Origin: Stenopsyche tienmushanensis | Taxonomy: Eukaryota; Arthropoda; Insecta; Trichoptera; Stenopsychidae | NCBI GenBank assembly: GCA_008973525.1 | Contig: WACJ01000216.1 | Coordinates: 186,001 to 250,000 of the forward strand | Length of the DNA stretch: 64,000 nt | Reading direction: 5' to 3' | Program-made: the position numbers and the translations under genes | Part shown: positions 11,091 through 23,318 of the stretch, one piece after another | Position numbering within the stretch: the first letter of the stretch is position 1 | Layout of the letters: every line of letters begins with the position of its first letter | The notes under the pieces: generated by a model | What the model was told of the DNA's origin: nothing | Database searches by the model: none | Seen by the model: only the letters and a program-made list of their open reading frames with translations

Positions 11091-14000
11091 GATATGACAC
11101 TCCTCAATAGCTCCTGGCGGCGACATAGTTGATTCGAAACCACAAAACGCTAACCTCACGCGTTAAAAAGATATTAACAATATTCGTCGTTTTGACGTAG
11201 ATTTGTAATTTAGGGTAAACCACATATTTATTTTAAGATATTACTTTATAGTATACGATATGTATTATGAGTCAATTTTTTAACCGTGTGAATCATGATT
11301 TTTAGATGTATTAATAGAAACAAGAAATTAGTTCAAATTTTTAAATTTGCACTTTTACTGTCAGTTGTATCTTAATAACTTGATTTACCTTGATGTAACT
11401 TAATAAACATCAAGGACGTGATTATAATGAAAATACCCAATAAATTTTATTTTTAACTAAGCTTAATTAACAATGGTTAACACTTCAATAGCATCTTTTT
11501 CATATATGTATAAATTAAATTAGTATTAATCGTGACATACGATTATAAAAGAGCATTGTGCAATAATCATAAGCGATAAAAATAATGTTTATACCCCCCA
11601 AATATCGTTAGAAATTAGATTAAAAAACATGGCTTTTCCTAATAATTTACAATATATTATTAGAATAGATTAGGTTTATAATAATATAGCATTGATTAAT
11701 ATTTTTAATGCCGTTTAGAAGAAGCTTTTATCAAGTTGTTAATAATATGTTATATTTTTGAACAAATACATATATCTATTTAATTGAGATGCCGAATGGT
11801 CGTTTAGAGTTTCATATAAAGGTAATAGAATGGAATTGTCTGCATCCATTTAATCTTATGTGCATATAATTTAAATTGATAATCTAAATTACTACATTGA
11901 TTGATCAATAAAGTGTTATGATCCCACTTTTATTTGAGATGCATCTTGGTCCTTCAGCAACAAGTTTATAGATCGTATCATTAGTTTTCGAATCGTGTAG
12001 AAACATTGTTGCTTAAAATACAATGTCGCTGTATGGTATCAATTGGACATTAGTCAATCTTATCGTTCTTTATACTCGATTGTTCATCATAAATAAATAA
12101 AGATGAGATTGGCCATAGCATGTAACACCTTAACATGGCTCGCGATGTTTGAAATGCATAACAATGCCGATCGTTATATCAAGCAGACAATAATTTACAG
12201 ATAATAAAATAAACTGCTTTGCATCTATATATAATTTTATGCACCGACTTGAACAAATGTATAAATTGTTTATGAACTTTCATGGCACGAAAGCTCAAAA
12301 CGCTCCCCATCGTCGTGTCATTGGGGAAACATCTCAGGTAAATCACTCTCTCCGCAGGTGACTATGAATCTTTGGATCTTAAGACCACGTGCCATGATCA
12401 TTCATGGAATACTTCGGACCATAAATACCATAATCAAGGACGTGTGCTTAAAGGACGTCATTGAAAATTAAGACAGGAAAATGGATGCCTTCACTGGCGT
12501 AATAAAGTATTTTATCATCAACGCAGCTTCCTTGAATTTACAATATATTTAAAATGTTCAAATTGATGTTAATATATGACCAAATTTTATGAAAATGAAG
12601 TGCTTATAATGCGCTTTTGGCTGAATATTATTTCCAAAAAAATATCAAAATGAAATGATCTCATTGTATATTACTAAAGATAAATAGATCACTATTGAAG
12701 ATAATGTCTATCAAGACTATAATAGAATTAGCAAGCTAAGAATCGTATAACAAAAAGGTAGCATTAGCAACAACTGACGTAAATATTACAGCTATAGTGC
12801 TTCAATATAAAGGAAAGATGAGCATGATCATATGAACACATTTTTTTTGTATGATTTATGCAAAACTAATGAGTGTATGATTGACGATCACATTTTAAAA
12901 ATCATTTTCTATGATCGACAATGATTTTAATGATCGAAATAGTTTTTAAAAAATGTCTCAGATCATGATCTCATATAAGAAGGGTGAATATATAATGAAA
13001 TTGTGCTTATAAAATTAAAATAATAAAGAATTGAAGTTACGCCACTATTCCGCCTAGTCTCGGTATTAAAGCCATATGTTTTTAGAAATGTAATAAAACA
13101 TAGCCATTAAGCATTATTAAGTCATATACATGAGCTAAAAGCTCTACGAGGCACTGTCACACGCAGCGGTGCGTTCTATATTTGGTAAAGCTTTGACATC
13201 AAAATTAATTTATTCCCTAATAAAAGGCATCATCATGTTAATACGCAGCATCACAATAATAGCTCTTATTTATGAATCAACACGAATGGGAAATTACAAA
13301 AATTTAAATCAATTAAAACGGATATTAGCCGTTTATGATATTCATATCATCGTCGGGCGCGCCGGATTAATCTCCGATATTATGCAAATCTCGACGAATG
13401 TCTAATTTATTCAAAGAAAACTCTCGTCCAGATGGTTGTGAGGTATCATTTTTTTTTGTGGGTGTGCGGCGGTGGTGCAACGACCGTGGGTGTTGAGGAA
13501 CCAACTCTCCATTCCTCGGGAAATGTCAATGACAAATTGCTCTGTTATTGACCCAACACTGGCATTCGTACCCTCGGACATACCCCGTGAATTGATTGCG
13601 GCAATTAATATCGGTTGTACCATTATTGAGAGCTGAATGTAGAACGGGCATTGTGCCTAAATAGTTGCTCCCTACATGGGCATGTCTTCGTGGAATCACA
13701 TTAATTTTGTTCTAATTCGACTGCCATCTGTTGACCCCTTTTGAATGACTAAGGGTTAAACATGTCTATTCGCCCATTTCCTGCCAAATTTATCATTTGT
13801 GATTTTATAAACGAGGATGTACTTAAGAACGTTTTTATGTGTATGAAAAATTAATACAATTTATTGCCAAAATATATCAATTCTTAACAAATAGCATTAT
13901 GGTATTTATTCAAAGAATTAAAGCTTTTGAGAAAGTAAAATTAAGCAAAAATAATACAAAAGCAAATTTTCAATAAAACGACAGTACTTATGACACACTC

Positions 14001-14658
14001 CACATTAAATATGATGTAATTCAATATTTATAAAATTCTATAAATCATTGCTTAATTTTTTTCATGCAATATGTCGTTCATATATAATAATTTTATATAA
14101 AAATTTAATTCGATAATAAAGAAGCGATTCACTTCATTGATACATATATAGTTTTTCCTCATTCATGAATGGCAACCATATTTAACATCGAGATTTTTGT
14201 TGTTGTAAGAATACAGTTTTTTACTTTATAAAATACATTTTGACACTTTATGATTAAGGAAATTGCAAATTTAATACTCTGCTAAAAGAACAACGTGAAA
14301 ATTTAATATAAGTTAAAATAGATTTAGTCAAAATGAAACTCGGACAATTAGCAGATTGTTTAATATTTTTTGTATGAGTATCTATGCAAAATATTTGATT
14401 TAGATCGATCAAATGATATTGTATTATGAACAGACAGACACACATTGAATCAAATTTATATACATTAAAAAAAATCAATTACGCACAAGAAAGCCGTCTA
14501 ATTAAATATCTAAACGAGATTTCAAGCTCTGAGATAGATGAGATAAATGATTAATACATTTTCGCGAGCCGTCTTATAGGGTCTCGTGTATAAGTGGTTG
14601 TTTTTATAAATTGGTTTTGATTTGATTTTCATAACGTTGATATATTATTAAAGATGTG
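11091..14658. other. Gene-free interval; GC-richer block at about 13430-13740
   Basis: Long AT-rich stretch without a recognisable gene, transposon end or RNA. The block around 13430-13740 is GC-richer and opens frames on both strands (for example 13411-13623 minus), but I see no family resemblance. Confidence 0.4.
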
Positions 14659-14666
14659 GTCGCTAC

Positions 14667-15284
14667 TATAGAATCCAATCCCGGGATCCCGGACAGTTTT
14701 AGGTGCTCATAAATTCCGGGATTAGTAAACGTAATCCCTATAAATTCGGGATTGAAATTTTTGTCTAACAAAAATCGTACATCTCACCAGCACGATGAAG
14801 GCTATTAAATCGAAACATTCCCGCCGAAATCTGGACGCTTGGAAACAGTGGCATAACTAATGATTGGCGAGCTTAGGCGACGCCTAGAGGCGGTAACTGT
14901 CTAATCTACCGGTGATGTATTTACTACACCTCGACTGTAATAATAGGAATATCGATATGAAGTATAATAGATACGGGGTTCAGAATTTTATGTATTCCTC
15001 CGTAATATGATTACAAATTACATAAAAGTATTATAGTGTATAAGTATTCATCTGCAGCGGCGGAAATAAATAATTTGTTAGGAAATCGGGAATTTCGCGA
15101 GTTTTAGTCCGTGTCTGTTATTTTAAACAAATGAACTTGTTAGTAATTTTTGATCAAATTCATCAATGTAATTTCATAAACTATTGAAATTCCCAGTTCC
15201 GGGATCCCGGGACCGATCCAGGGATGATCTAATGCAATCCCGATATCCCGGAATCGAAATTTTTGCTCCAAATTGGATTCTCTA
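14667..15284 (+). mobile_element. hAT-type MITE, copy 3, with intact 8-bp target-site duplication
   Basis: 618 bp bounded by TATAGAATCCAATCCCGGG on the left and TTGGATTCTCTA on the right, which are inverted repeats. The element sits between two perfect copies of GTCGCTAC (14659-14666 and 15285-15292). An 8-bp duplication is the signature of the hAT superfamily, so this copy fixes both the family's ends and its class. There is no open frame of note, so it would have been moved by transposase made elsewhere. Confidence 0.95.
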
Positions 15285-15292
15285 GTCGCTAC

Positions 15293-16640
15293 CTATATCA
15301 TCTAGTCATCAATGAGAAGCTTTTGAATAGACCTTGTTTTATATAGAGCTTTTTAAAAAGAATTTTACATTTCACAGCTATGATTTAAGCACTAAATAAA
15401 CTGAATAAATTTGGTCTGAATTTGGCTCAATTAACTGATTGCCCCAATTAAGCGAAATTAACAATATGTTAACATTATCTTACGTTTAAAAATGTAAATA
15501 TATTTATGAATAGAATTCATTTTGAATCCAGTGCCTGAGTGTGAGCCTATTGATTTATGTTCATATATGTGCAAATATCTTTGTCCATTTATGGCCCATT
15601 TAACGATCCGAAACGATGATGAGCACAAAAACCGAACCGTATCATCGAACAAGATTGATTATACAAAAAAGTGATCACTGAGCATTTAGCTCAGCTGCCA
15701 TCAGTCGGAGGAATTGAAGCAATATTTCGTCATGTCCATCGATCGCGGTGGGTCCTTTTTGTCCCGGCGATGTTAAAATAATCAGGTAATTAGTTAAACC
15801 GCCCATCCGAGTTGGCCGATAGGATAATTTATCGGCTTGTGGTGGGCTGATGGCGGCCGCCCTTTGCAGCATCAGCGGCTGCGTGAACTACAAAGAGTCA
15901 AGTTCAAGACTGGTGGCTTGTCTCAGTGCGTAACTGAACCGCAGCTAAGCCTCAAGTCACGACCATGTATTTACAAACTAGTTTACCCGGCACGTGGATA
16001 ATATGCATTCTTGCCGAAGATCGTGTATTCTTTTAAAGACACATATCTACATGTGTATACGCCAACGGAGGAAGCTCATCCACGACCCACCTAATGAGGA
16101 CTCGGAGACAAACTGTTTGCCAACCATTTGTCGCGAATTCGCCTCCAATTGTGGCAATTTATTACTCCAAATACGTTCAGCGAATCAATTAAGCATTTCA
16201 ATTAGATAAATGGATTCAAGATTGATTCTCTTCAAATTTATGACCAACTACTAAGTGAAAAATATGTGTACCTTGGCTTATAAGATGAACGCCAATGATT
16301 TTGGACACGTCTTGTTGTCTAATTTCAAAAAGATGATAACGAAAAAAATAGTCTACATTCTTGTTTTCCTGATTAAAGATTACTTCATAATTATTAAATT
16401 TTTAGCTGTGGCTAAAAATCATTATTATGCATGCATTGCAACATGGGAAAAAGAATATAACTGATATCTTTTGTACGGTTTGTGTGATTCATTTTTAAAA
16501 TAAGGTAGTTTCTCTGCCGCACTTTGTACAAAAATGCCCTGTATGCATTATTTTATGATTTTCGTCAAATTATAATAAACCATTGGAATTAATATATTCT
16601 CCCGTTATTTTGTAATAAGTTCCTTTTTGAATTTTGTAAA
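15293..16640. other. Gene-free interval; GC-richer block at about 15690-16010
   Basis: No gene recognised. Around 15690-15900 lies a block with TGGCGGCCGCCCTTTGCAGC and mixed composition that may be conserved noncoding DNA. The frames at 15675-15872 (minus), 15994-16209 and 16255-16464 (plus) resemble nothing I know. Confidence 0.4.
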
Positions 16641-16642
16641 TA

Positions 16643-18469
16643 CAGTAGACTCTCGATTATCCGGACTAATACTAGGAAGGAATGACACGGATTACTGGAA
16701 AACGCGGATAATCCAAATCATCCAATTTCTACTTGGTTTCAAACATAATATTATATTTACAATGCAATTTTTTGCTTCATATTTTAATTTATTATTTATA
16801 TAAAAAAGTTTATAGTTAAGCAGATAAATGGCTATTAGTAGTTAGTACTAAGCGCTATCAAAATATTTATTAAAAGAATCTCTAATTTTTGTTTGTTTTT
16901 GACATTTTTTAAACAAATTTCTAATTTCAATTCAAAACCTCTTTGTTCAGCATAATGTAATCACTGGTATCTTTTTCATGTGTAGTGTCACCCCCATTTT
17001 CTTCCTCTTGAAAAACAAACGATTTTTGCATCTTATGTTTCATTCTCTCCAGAATGCAATAATCTATTTCCATGCCAGGAAGAAACTTTCTTCGTGATCG
17101 CACAAGTGTTTCTAGCTTTACTTTTGACCAAAATTGCGCTATTCTATGTATAGCATCCAATATCGTATTTTTTTCCAGAAATTGATCAAGTTGTCTTCTT
17201 CACTAAGATAACGCCTTGATCCATGGACTTGATCTAAAATGTCACAATAGGGGACAAAAATTTCGCAACCATAAGTCCATCACTTGATTTCAATTAGAAA
17301 CTTTCAAACTTAGAATTAGCTGTATTCGTATTTCCACTATTGATCATCCGAACAAATCCACTTATCCATCAGGACTGCGCAGCGTGTATGAAGTTTGTAT
17401 TTAAATAAAGAAACACTGTTGATAGCACACAATATTCGTTAATTTCTTCGCTTAAACATAAACAATATTATTCAATTATTTTGCGTTATTATTAGTCGAT
17501 AAATTTGGGTTATCGCAAGGCACTCTCCGTCTCTGTCTCTCTCCGAGCATAACGTGTAAGAATACTCTTTTTCAATCACAGGAATTCGATCACAAATACT
17601 GAACTTCTCAAGAGGTTAACCCTATCAGACCGGAAATCGTGAGACAGAGACGGGTGTCTTGCATCTCATCATATACTCGTGCATCGATTGCAAAATCGAG
17701 CCATAAAAGTACCCCTACACGTCTAAACATTCTCAATATACATTTTTTTAAATAGAAACTCGTGAATGTTTATATACACTATTCAATAAAAAATCGTATT
17801 CTAAAGAATATTTTAACCGTCATAATCATTAGGTATAGTTAACTAAAATCGCTATCGTCGGATAAGCTATTATCAACAAAGTGTTTCGTGTTGTCTTGAT
17901 AACAAGCGTTTGTTTTGATAAATAAGATACTCGCATCATTCTTATCGTTGACCAATTTTGTTATTCCCTCTTGACTGTTCTAGATCGATATCATTGGCCG
18001 AGTATGGCCACTATTTTGCAAAATCAACTCCTTCACAAGTAAACTGACAGGCTTGCACGGTAACCCTGTCCTTCTATATTCGCAACACATTAATAGGCAA
18101 AAAGAGCTGAACAACATAAAGCAGATGCCATGCAAGTTGAACATTAAGAAATATTCCGAAGAAATGAACGAATATTGTGTGTTATCAACAGTGTCCAGGT
18201 TCATTTATTAAGCTTGGTTTATTATCAAGATTGTTACATGCTTCGGTGGAGCTGACAGAAAAGTGAATTTACATCAAAGCATAGCATGTATGTTCTCCGG
18301 TTTGAAATGGCTAAGATACACAAGCATTGTTCATATCGCGTTTAATATTGTCTTCGTTTTGTTATGCGAGTTTTGTAATCATTTAAGAAGAAAAATAATA
18401 ATCATATTTTTCTGGCACGGAAAATCCGCAAAACGAATAATCCGCACCCGAATAATCGAAAGTGCACTG
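16643..18469 (-). mobile_element. Tigger/pogo-like DNA transposon relic, 1.83 kb
   Basis: Starts CAGTAGACTCTCGATTATCC and ends AATAATCGAAAGTGCACTG, imperfect inverted ends flanked by TA (16641-16642 and 18470-18471). Each end carries a second GGATAATCC-type copy about 50 bp inside. The left 290 bp match 1-294 in reverse. A transposase relic lies on the minus strand. The stretch 17330-17620 (CTGTTGATAGCA, GATAAATTTGGGTTA, CTCTCCGTCTCTGTCTC) recurs at 27540-27855 and, reversed, at 43580-43890. Confidence 0.9.
16927..17330 (-). pseudogene. Broken Tigger/jerky-like DDE transposase, C-terminal half
   Basis: On the minus strand, from about 17260 downward, the frame reads FLSPIVTF, a stop, KSMDQGVI, another stop, and then DAIHRIAQFWSKVKLETLVR. 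This is the jerky/Tigger pattern LPP-VTALIQPMDQGVI, which contains the third catalytic aspartate (kept here), followed by the helical segment ending in W-x-x-L. The reading frame 17160-16927 gives 77 residues of the tail, including an acidic patch (EEENGGD). Two or more stops break the protein. The earlier catalytic residues are not recognisable upstream. Confidence 0.8.
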
Positions 18470-18471
18470 TA

Positions 18472-20415
18472 TCTGCGAATTGAAACTGCGTCAAATTGGC
18501 TCATCATTCCTTGTTTAGATACAGTTTTTTTCGATCGGCACTAAAAACGTTAAATGCCTAACATGCCCACAAGTACAATAGAAAAGTTGGAAAATATTTC
18601 AAAAATTTAGATATACATTTTTATAATTAATGAATTGTGTCTTCTTCGGGACCATCTCCGTCTGCAAAAGCAGTACCCGCGTAGGCCTCTGATTTATTAA
18701 ATATTAATCGTCATTAAGAGCAGAGTCGTTAATCCCGATGCGGGCCGTAGCCATTGTATGCAGGTGAAGTGGCCATTCATTACGGAGGACTTTCACAATG
18801 GGGCACGTGCGAGCCAGCCTCGTGTCCGATGACATCCATCTCTTCGGTCCTTGTGTTAACACCTGCTACGGATCAAGTGTCTTCAATTATTCTTTTGTAC
18901 GTATAAGCCTCGATGATGAGTACAACCTGATCTGCCCATCGCTCGAAACTTCCTGACTTGGAGTCCCGCTGTTTCTTATGCTCTGCTTTCGACGCTCTAA
19001 CAACAATTTTGCCCCTCGTTGTGGGAGACTGGATGTAAGTTCTTAAATATTGACCGGATTTACGACCTGAATGCTTATTGGATTTTAAAAAATAATTCTT
19101 CTTTCTTAAATTGTACTGTGATTATTAACAAATTCTTACCCGTCGGCTGTGGCCAAAATCCAAGTGTTAAAAATAATCCAGCCGAGTTATACAGTTCAGT
19201 AACCTTAGTATATAATAGTGAACTTTTTTTGTATGAATGCTCCTCCTCAACAAATTTTATCGTGAGAAAACCCATATTAAGCTCTTTTTATTTCATACTT
19301 CGATGTTGATAAATCGTTTTTTTTTTAAGGGATCACTTCCAAGAAGCCCACCCAAAAGGGTCCTCAAACGGTCTATTGTGTTCCCAACACAAAAAATCTG
19401 ATATGCAAATAAAAATCTTTCGATATAAAAATATTCTTTAACCAAAACATACCAGTTGGATACTAGGATTTAGTTCGAAATAGATTTTTCGCAGAGGTGC
19501 TGCATTGTGTTGTCACAATGATAGTCGGCGTCAAGTGACAGGTGTTGTTAATTATTTTCAGCTGTTCACAATGCCAAAATAGATTGAATCTATCATCAGT
19601 CTAATGAAGACATCATCAGCGAAATGGGTCGTAAAAATCTTAGTGAATCGTAAGATTTGGCAGGAGTTATGTCAATAAGACAATGTAAATAGGGGAACAT
19701 CCTGTTTGCGACGCCTCATTTCCCAAACGCGCTATAATCGATCTCGGACAAACGGATCTCGGATAATTTTTAAACGACCGAGGATAATTTTAAAAGTGAT
19801 TCGAGGTCAAATCACTCAAAAAAAATCAAATTTAAACAACACCATTACATTAAATAATGCAAACTCGAACGCTATGCACATTACCACGTTTTACGAAATT
19901 GGTGACATTGCACTTTCAACATTCAAGCGTTTCTTATATGGAAATATATATTAAAACTTGCAACGATTGAGCTTAAAGGTCATCCTTACTCTACTAGGAA
20001 ATTTTCATATATGGAAGTTAGCATGGAATAGTCCTTAATAAGATTATTTATAGACGTGCGTATAAATTGAAATTTCTGCACTTCTATCAAAATGGTAAAA
20101 GCAAATCATATTGTATACGGCATAAAAGGATACATTTAAATTTAAATAATATTTGCTTAGTTAAAATTGCTTGGATGTTAAACGTAATATATATTATGCA
20201 ACGCAGACACCAAAAAATCGCCATCGAAATTATTGTCAGTGTCCGAATTTCATTTTGACATCAATGTCCAATTAACTTTTTTACTCCTCTTTTACAAAAG
20301 ACGAAACATAAAATCATAGTTTCAACAACCCCAAGGGGAGGATAAATAATGGAACGAATCTTATATTCAGGTATTGGATTTATGCGAAGAATTTATTTTC
20401 AATATATTAGCTGAT
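18472..20415. other. Gene-free interval; GC-richer block at about 18640-19020
   Basis: The block 18640-19020 has near-balanced composition and contains GGGGCACGTGCGAGCCAGCC. It shows no coding pattern I recognise. The rest, including frames at 19019-19309 and 19706-19954, is AT-rich and unassigned. Confidence 0.4.
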
Positions 20416-20419
20416 TTAA

Positions 20420-21324
20420 GGCGTCTTCTCACTTTACAAATTTAAAAAAATCGATTTTTATTTTATTTTAAATTTTGAAAGTACATATCTTTAAAAAGGT
20501 TATATCGAAATTTCATAAAGATCGGACGAGTCTAATTACATTTTTGGGTGACTACCTGAGAGCACCCGGCTGCATACGTATTATTCAGACTCATGGTGCA
20601 AGTACAAGAAATGGTGAAAAACAATCAGATAGAAACTTTTAAACATCCTTCTGCTCTAGCTGAGGATGTTCACGAGGTTTTGAAACCAATTTATGAAGAT
20701 CTTCGGAGGAAATACCCAAAATAACAACGAGTGTTTCAACAGCTGTGTCTGGGCAATTTTTCTGCAACCAAAACTTTAAACGCGGTTATCTCAAAACAAG
20801 GTTTTTCGGTGGCTTGTTGATGAAATTTCGGAAACTATCCAGCCGATTGTCATGAAATTTGAATGACATATTCTTCATAGTTATGGCTATAGCGCATATC
20901 ATCAGATTTGAAATTTTGATTTTAAGTAATTTTTTTTTACAAAAAACTCCAAAAAAAACGCGTTTTTTTTACTTTTTTCGAAAAACGTGCGCCATTTTGT
21001 TATTTTCGCGAATATAAAAAATCTGATGATATGCGCTATAGCTACTGATATACTAAATCTAAAACTGTTTTATTTTTTTGTTTCAAATGACCCATCTTGG
21101 AGATATCATCAACAAGCCACGAACATAACATTTCTACACGGGTTTTTCGATGCTACTGTTTTATTATAATAATTGTTCAAAAAAATAAAAATATTTTTTT
21201 TCATATACTTGAAAGATGTGTTTATTACATAAGATCCATTTTATCTCATAATTTTTAGCGAAAATCCTCGAAAAAAAATCGTGAAAATAGCCTATTTTTG
21301 AGGCGCCTAAAGTGAGAAGACGCC
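20420..21324 (+). mobile_element. Kolobok-like DNA transposon relic with perfect 17-bp inverted ends
   Basis: GGCGTCTTCTCACTTTA at 20420-20436 is repeated exactly in inverse at 21308-21324, and TTAA flanks both ends (20416-20419, 21325-21328). TTAA duplications are produced by Kolobok and piggyBac elements. The protein relic inside is not piggyBac, which favours Kolobok. Reading the target as TA with one extra terminal base is formally possible. The interior contains a second, imperfect inverted repeat (about 20808-21120). At 905 bp it is an internally deleted copy. Confidence 0.8.
20585..20757 (+). pseudogene. Fragment of a Kolobok-like transposase
   Basis: Two short frames match a transposase type I associate with Kolobok elements. 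DSWCKYKKW (about 20589-20615) is a diagnostic motif in these proteins. After a stop and shift, FKHPSALAEDVHEVLKPIY plus EDL follows (about 20638-20700), corresponding to the segment that ends in a P-IY-DL motif, and then a possible LCLGNF. Stops at about 20616 and 20721 interrupt it. The N-terminal half and the C-terminus are absent. The downstream sequence (AACTTTAAACGCGGTTATCTC) resembles 33625-33650, which lies after the stop of the second fragment, so it is probably the element's 3' noncoding part. Confidence 0.65.
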
Positions 21325-21328
21325 TTAA

Positions 21329-23318
21329 GATATTTTTAAGATAAAACGTTTTTTTTTTTTAATTTTTAAGTTATTATTTAATAAGATACTATTATTTTTT
21401 ACCAAAGTTGTATATTTTACTAATATATTATACAGAGGCATTATATTTTATAGTTTATAATTATATAATATATGGTGTCTCTCAAAACATTGGCCTAAAT
21501 GGAGACCAGGTTTTTTAAATTTTTATTTTGTATATTCGTTAGTTTCGGACGAAAATATTATGAATATTATATGATTACGTAAAAATATCGTAAGTATGAT
21601 CGCAGATGTTCACGAAAGCGCACGTAAAGAGTCACTGCCTGTGTTTATTGCAAGATTTTATCCGGGCAACAGCCTCTTTCCTTTGTATCTCTAGCAGGTA
21701 GGCGAAACACTATGAAAGATCTTTAAAACCAATATTCCTTTCCAAATACTGTCCTTAACACCATATGCAAAATAAAATCACATGATTTTAAATCTGAGTG
21801 GGAAAAAAATGTAGAAACAATATGTCGAGCTAAACTCGACATAGGACCGCAAAGAGTTAATTATTAACGATGTGATGAGAGCCAAATAGAATTTAAAATT
21901 TGAATACGTTTTCGATGTGTTGCTTGAAATGTTGTTGAAATGATGACGTTTGTGTCTTACCGCTTCCCGGCATAGTCCACCAAAGACCGAACGCTTGGCA
22001 TGTTCATAACAAATCGACGATTGAAAAATTATCCTACAATAACTAAACGTGGTATAAAATTATGTGATTTTGTATGAATGATTTGCTTTGTGTTTTCTTG
22101 TAATTTTAGTTGATTTAAATAAATATTTGTGTTAATAAAAAATAAATAGATATTCATGAAAATATAAAGTAGAAACTTAATATAAATCAATGTAATGGCT
22201 GTTAGATAAACATCGTCACTGAATTTTGTAGCAATTTCTTTCAATAGCAAACTAAGTTAATTGCGATCCTATTCATAAAGAAATATTTATATTGAATTAA
22301 ATAATGTTTTATTTGCATATGGCGAACAACGACCTCATAAATTTGTTCAGCATAGTTTGTAGTACCGATTGATTCGTTGTTAGATTACGTTTTTATATGC
22401 ATGATTTTACCCGCTTGAAGTATCATCACTCATTTTGCGCGTCACATTCACACTCCTCGCTCTTCAGTATGATAAATGCATCCGATCGTATAACAACTCC
22501 TCTCGAACATATCTATTAAAAATATTGTTTATTGCCTCGCCGGTGAATTTTATGGCTCTGATATGGCAATCTGACAAACGAGGCTATTCTCGACGATTTA
22601 TCGAATGGACGACATTCGATCACGAATCACACAGGAATCGGGGATCGATGTCGATTAACGAATTCCTTGATCGTCGTACGTTTTACGATGCCGATCATTT
22701 TAATTTCATATTTCACAACGTGGCGAACGGCCACGGAACGTGCCTCGTCCAAATTTGGATGAAATACGGCGGCTCCGGACTGCTAATATATAACTACAGA
22801 TTCCTATAATTTACGACCGATATAATATTTATAAAGAGACGGTCACGTTCAGGTCGGGCTCATAAGGCTATCGTAATGTATATCATTAAAAATAAACGCT
22901 AAATACGAACTGCCCTCCAAGAAAGATGAAAGGTTCACATCTGAAAACTGCAATATTTTCGATTAATCACCATTCAACGATCGCCATTATCTTTATTTTA
23001 ACACTTTCTCATATATTTGAATATGTAAATATGAAAATATTTACAAAAAAAAGAGAGATCATGCAGGCATTAATATCGAGTGTATTAAACTTTTTTATTC
23101 TTTATTTGGGATCATATTTCGTAATTTCTTCCAAAAAATCCTACAAACTTATTGAGCATGTTAGGTTATAGACGCTAACTTATAAAGTCAACAAAAAAAA
23201 ATTCACCAAAATGCAATTTTTATTTTAATAAGAAAAAAAACCTAAATATTCAGAAGAATATCTGAATTTCGACTTTACTAACTTGAATAGCAATGAAATA
23301 GAGAAGCCATAAAGCGTA
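21329..23318. other. Gene-free interval; TCGA-rich block at about 22430-22900
   Basis: The block 22430-22900 is CpG-rich and contains a 124-codon open frame (22435-22809, plus) with no family resemblance; see findings. Elsewhere there is only AT-rich sequence with poly-A and poly-T tracts. Confidence 0.4.

Noticed and set aside
20416..21328. Calling the TTAA-flanked element piggyBac
   Set aside because: piggyBac ends usually begin CCC, and the protein relic has DSWC and IY-DL motifs rather than GVD/RKT-RW motifs.
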